A stretch of 24,586 bases of DNA, from positions 1 through 24,586 of the forward strand of contig DFHP01000192.1 in assembly GCA_002371335.1 (NCBI GenBank), in the 5' to 3' direction. This stretch comes from Eubacterium sp. UBA3720 (GTDB taxonomy: Bacteria; Bacillota; Clostridia; Lachnospirales; Lachnospiraceae). The position numbers and the translations under genes are program-made. The notes beneath the pieces are model-generated. The model worked only from the letters and a program-made list of their open reading frames with translations, did not search any database and was not told where the DNA came from. Shown here piece by piece: positions 23,551-24,586 of the stretch (its first letter is position 1; the number at the start of each line of letters is the position of its first letter).

Positions 23551-24531
23551 ATGGGAAAAAAGGTGGATGTTTTATGTATAGGTACCGTTGTCGTTGATAT
23601 CATGGCAAAACCCATTGGCCAGAAACAGGTCTGGAAAGAAAAACAGCGTATTTCCCAGATCCAGATCCTGGCCGGAGGTGATGGCGCGAATCAAAGCTTA
23701 TATCTGACAGACTCCGGTCTGAAAACGGCTTTTGTAGGCTGTGTGGGAGATGATCAGAACGGACAGGTCATTAAACAGCTGCTTCACAAGAGGGGCGTCC
23801 TGACTGATTTCATGCAGACACGAAGAGAATATCCCACAGGAACAGCTATCGTTCTTGTGGATGAGAAAGGCGAACGCCATACATTTTCCGTTTACGGCGC
23901 TCACAGCACGATCAGCGGGAGCGACTGCCCGATAACTTTACCGGAAGGCTGCAAAGCCGTGACGCTCGGCAGTCTTTTTGCCATGCCTGAACTGGAAAAA
24001 TACGGAAAACTGGAGGAACTGCTTCAAATCTACCATGCGCAGGGAGCGCTGACCTTCGCCGATCTGGCTCCTGACAAGGAAAAGGCCGGTCTTGCGGGAA
24101 TCGAGAGATTTCTTCCCCATCTGGATTACTTTATCCCAAGCGCCTATGACGCTCTTGAAATGACAGGCGTAAGATCTGTCGAGGAGGCCGCTGCCCTGTA
24201 TCGTTCCAAGGGCGCGAAAAATGTCATTATCAAATGCGGCGAAAAAGGCTGCTTCTATGACACGGGAGATTGCTCCGGCTGGATTCCGGCGATCCAGGTG
24301 CGAACTGTCGATACTACAGGCGCAGGCGACTGTATGGTCGCACTGTTTGTTTCACGTATTCTCTCCGGAGATGATGTAGAAACTGCCTGCCGTTACGCCT
24401 GTGCGGGAGCCTCTTACAGTACTCTTTTCCCAGGCGCTTCTGCCGAGCAGGTGACGCCTGAGCGTATCAAAGGATGGCTCAGGCTCCAGCCCGGAGGCAA
24501 AGCTCTGGAAGCCCTTTCCAAACGAATCTAA
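23551..24531 (+). CDS. PfkB/ribokinase-family carbohydrate kinase
   Basis: This is a 326-residue cytoplasmic kinase that phosphorylates a sugar or nucleoside with ATP. The N-terminal PfkB signature AGGDGANQS is at residues 41-49, followed by GLKTAFVGCVGDDQNG. The C-terminal anion hole and catalytic base are DTTGAGD (254-260, base D260). The frame is open upstream to a TTG at 23410, but that TTG is the -35 box of the promoter. The ATG at 23551 with AAAGGA about ten bases before it is the sensible start. There are no sugar transport genes beside it in the window, so the substrate cannot be named. A repeat copy begins five bases after its stop. Confidence 0.92.
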   Translation: MGKKVDVLCIGTVVVDIMAKPIGQKQVWKEKQRISQIQILAGGDGANQSLYLTDSGLKTAFVGCVGDDQNGQVIKQLLHKRGVLTDFMQTRREYPTGTAIVLVDEKGERHTFSVYGAHSTISGSDCPITLPEGCKAVTLGSLFAMPELEKYGKLEELLQIYHAQGALTFADLAPDKEKAGLAGIERFLPHLDYFIPSAYDALEMTGVRSVEEAAALYRSKGAKNVIIKCGEKGCFYDTGDCSGWIPAIQVRTVDTTGAGDCMVALFVSRILSGDDVETACRYACAGASYSTLFPGASAEQVTPERIKGWLRLQPGGKALEALSKRI

Positions 24532-24535
24532 ACAG

Positions 24536-24586
24536 AGTCCGCGAGCGGACTTCAGCTCCCCAGCCCCTCAATCTTGAGGGGAGCGA
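24536..24586 (+). repeat. Third, partial copy of the hairpin-rich repeat (runs off the window)
   Basis: All 51 bases align without gaps to 4772-4822 (43 identical). They contain a perfect GTCCGC-GA-GCGGAC hairpin and a perfect CCCCTCAA-TC-TTGAGGGG hairpin. The copy ends at the window edge with GCGA, exactly where the left block of the unit begins in the tandem, so a further block probably follows outside. Confidence 0.8.

Overview
The window looks like the chromosome of a Gram-positive clostridium, most likely a member of the Lachnospiraceae or a close relative. This is inferred from AddAB instead of RecBCD, a CIRCE (HrcA) operator in front of clpB, strong AGGAGG-type ribosome binding sites, sigma-A promoters with near-consensus boxes, and moderate GC content. 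It is mostly core chromosome. No phage, insertion sequence, CRISPR array, rRNA or tRNA was seen. Almost every gene lies on the minus strand; the two exceptions are an M20 peptidase (11446-12660) and a PfkB-type sugar kinase (23551-24531).

Layout, left to right. (1) addB-addA (1-4624, addA cut by the window edge) encode the double-strand-break repair helicase/nuclease. (2) Positions 4664-4925 hold a hairpin-rich repeat in 1.7 tandem units, and a third partial copy lies at the right edge of the window (24536-24586). (3) A SAM methyltransferase and hslO (Hsp33 redox chaperone) form a two-gene operon (4981-6645). (4) clpB (6823-9399) has a terminator, a CIRCE operator overlapping the -35 box, and a small hairpin touching its ribosome binding site. 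(5) An iron-dependent alcohol dehydrogenase and a small cupin protein form a second pair (9601-11143), with two direct repeats upstream that each contain a -10-like box. (6) The M20 peptidase meets the next operon tail to tail with one base between the stop codons. (7) A five-gene minus-strand operon (12662-17245) runs in transcription order MATE transporter, divergent inositol-monophosphatase-like protein, PPP-type phosphatase, unknown 192-residue acidic protein, second PPP-type phosphatase. (8) nadE, an unusual membrane-anchored C26 amidohydrolase, and glmS follow (17684-22369). (9) A PAP2-like membrane phosphatase and the divergent PfkB kinase close the window.

How the genes fit together: several are stress or repair functions (AddAB, Hsp33, ClpB), and GlmS and NadE are central biosynthesis. 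The least explained parts are the phosphatase operon around the unknown 192-residue protein, the membrane-anchored class-I glutamine-amidotransferase-like protein with a long basic disordered tail, and the hairpin-rich interspersed repeat. Start codons were moved from the longest reading frame wherever the ribosome binding site clearly pointed to an internal ATG. All functions are assigned by reading motifs by eye; no database search was made.
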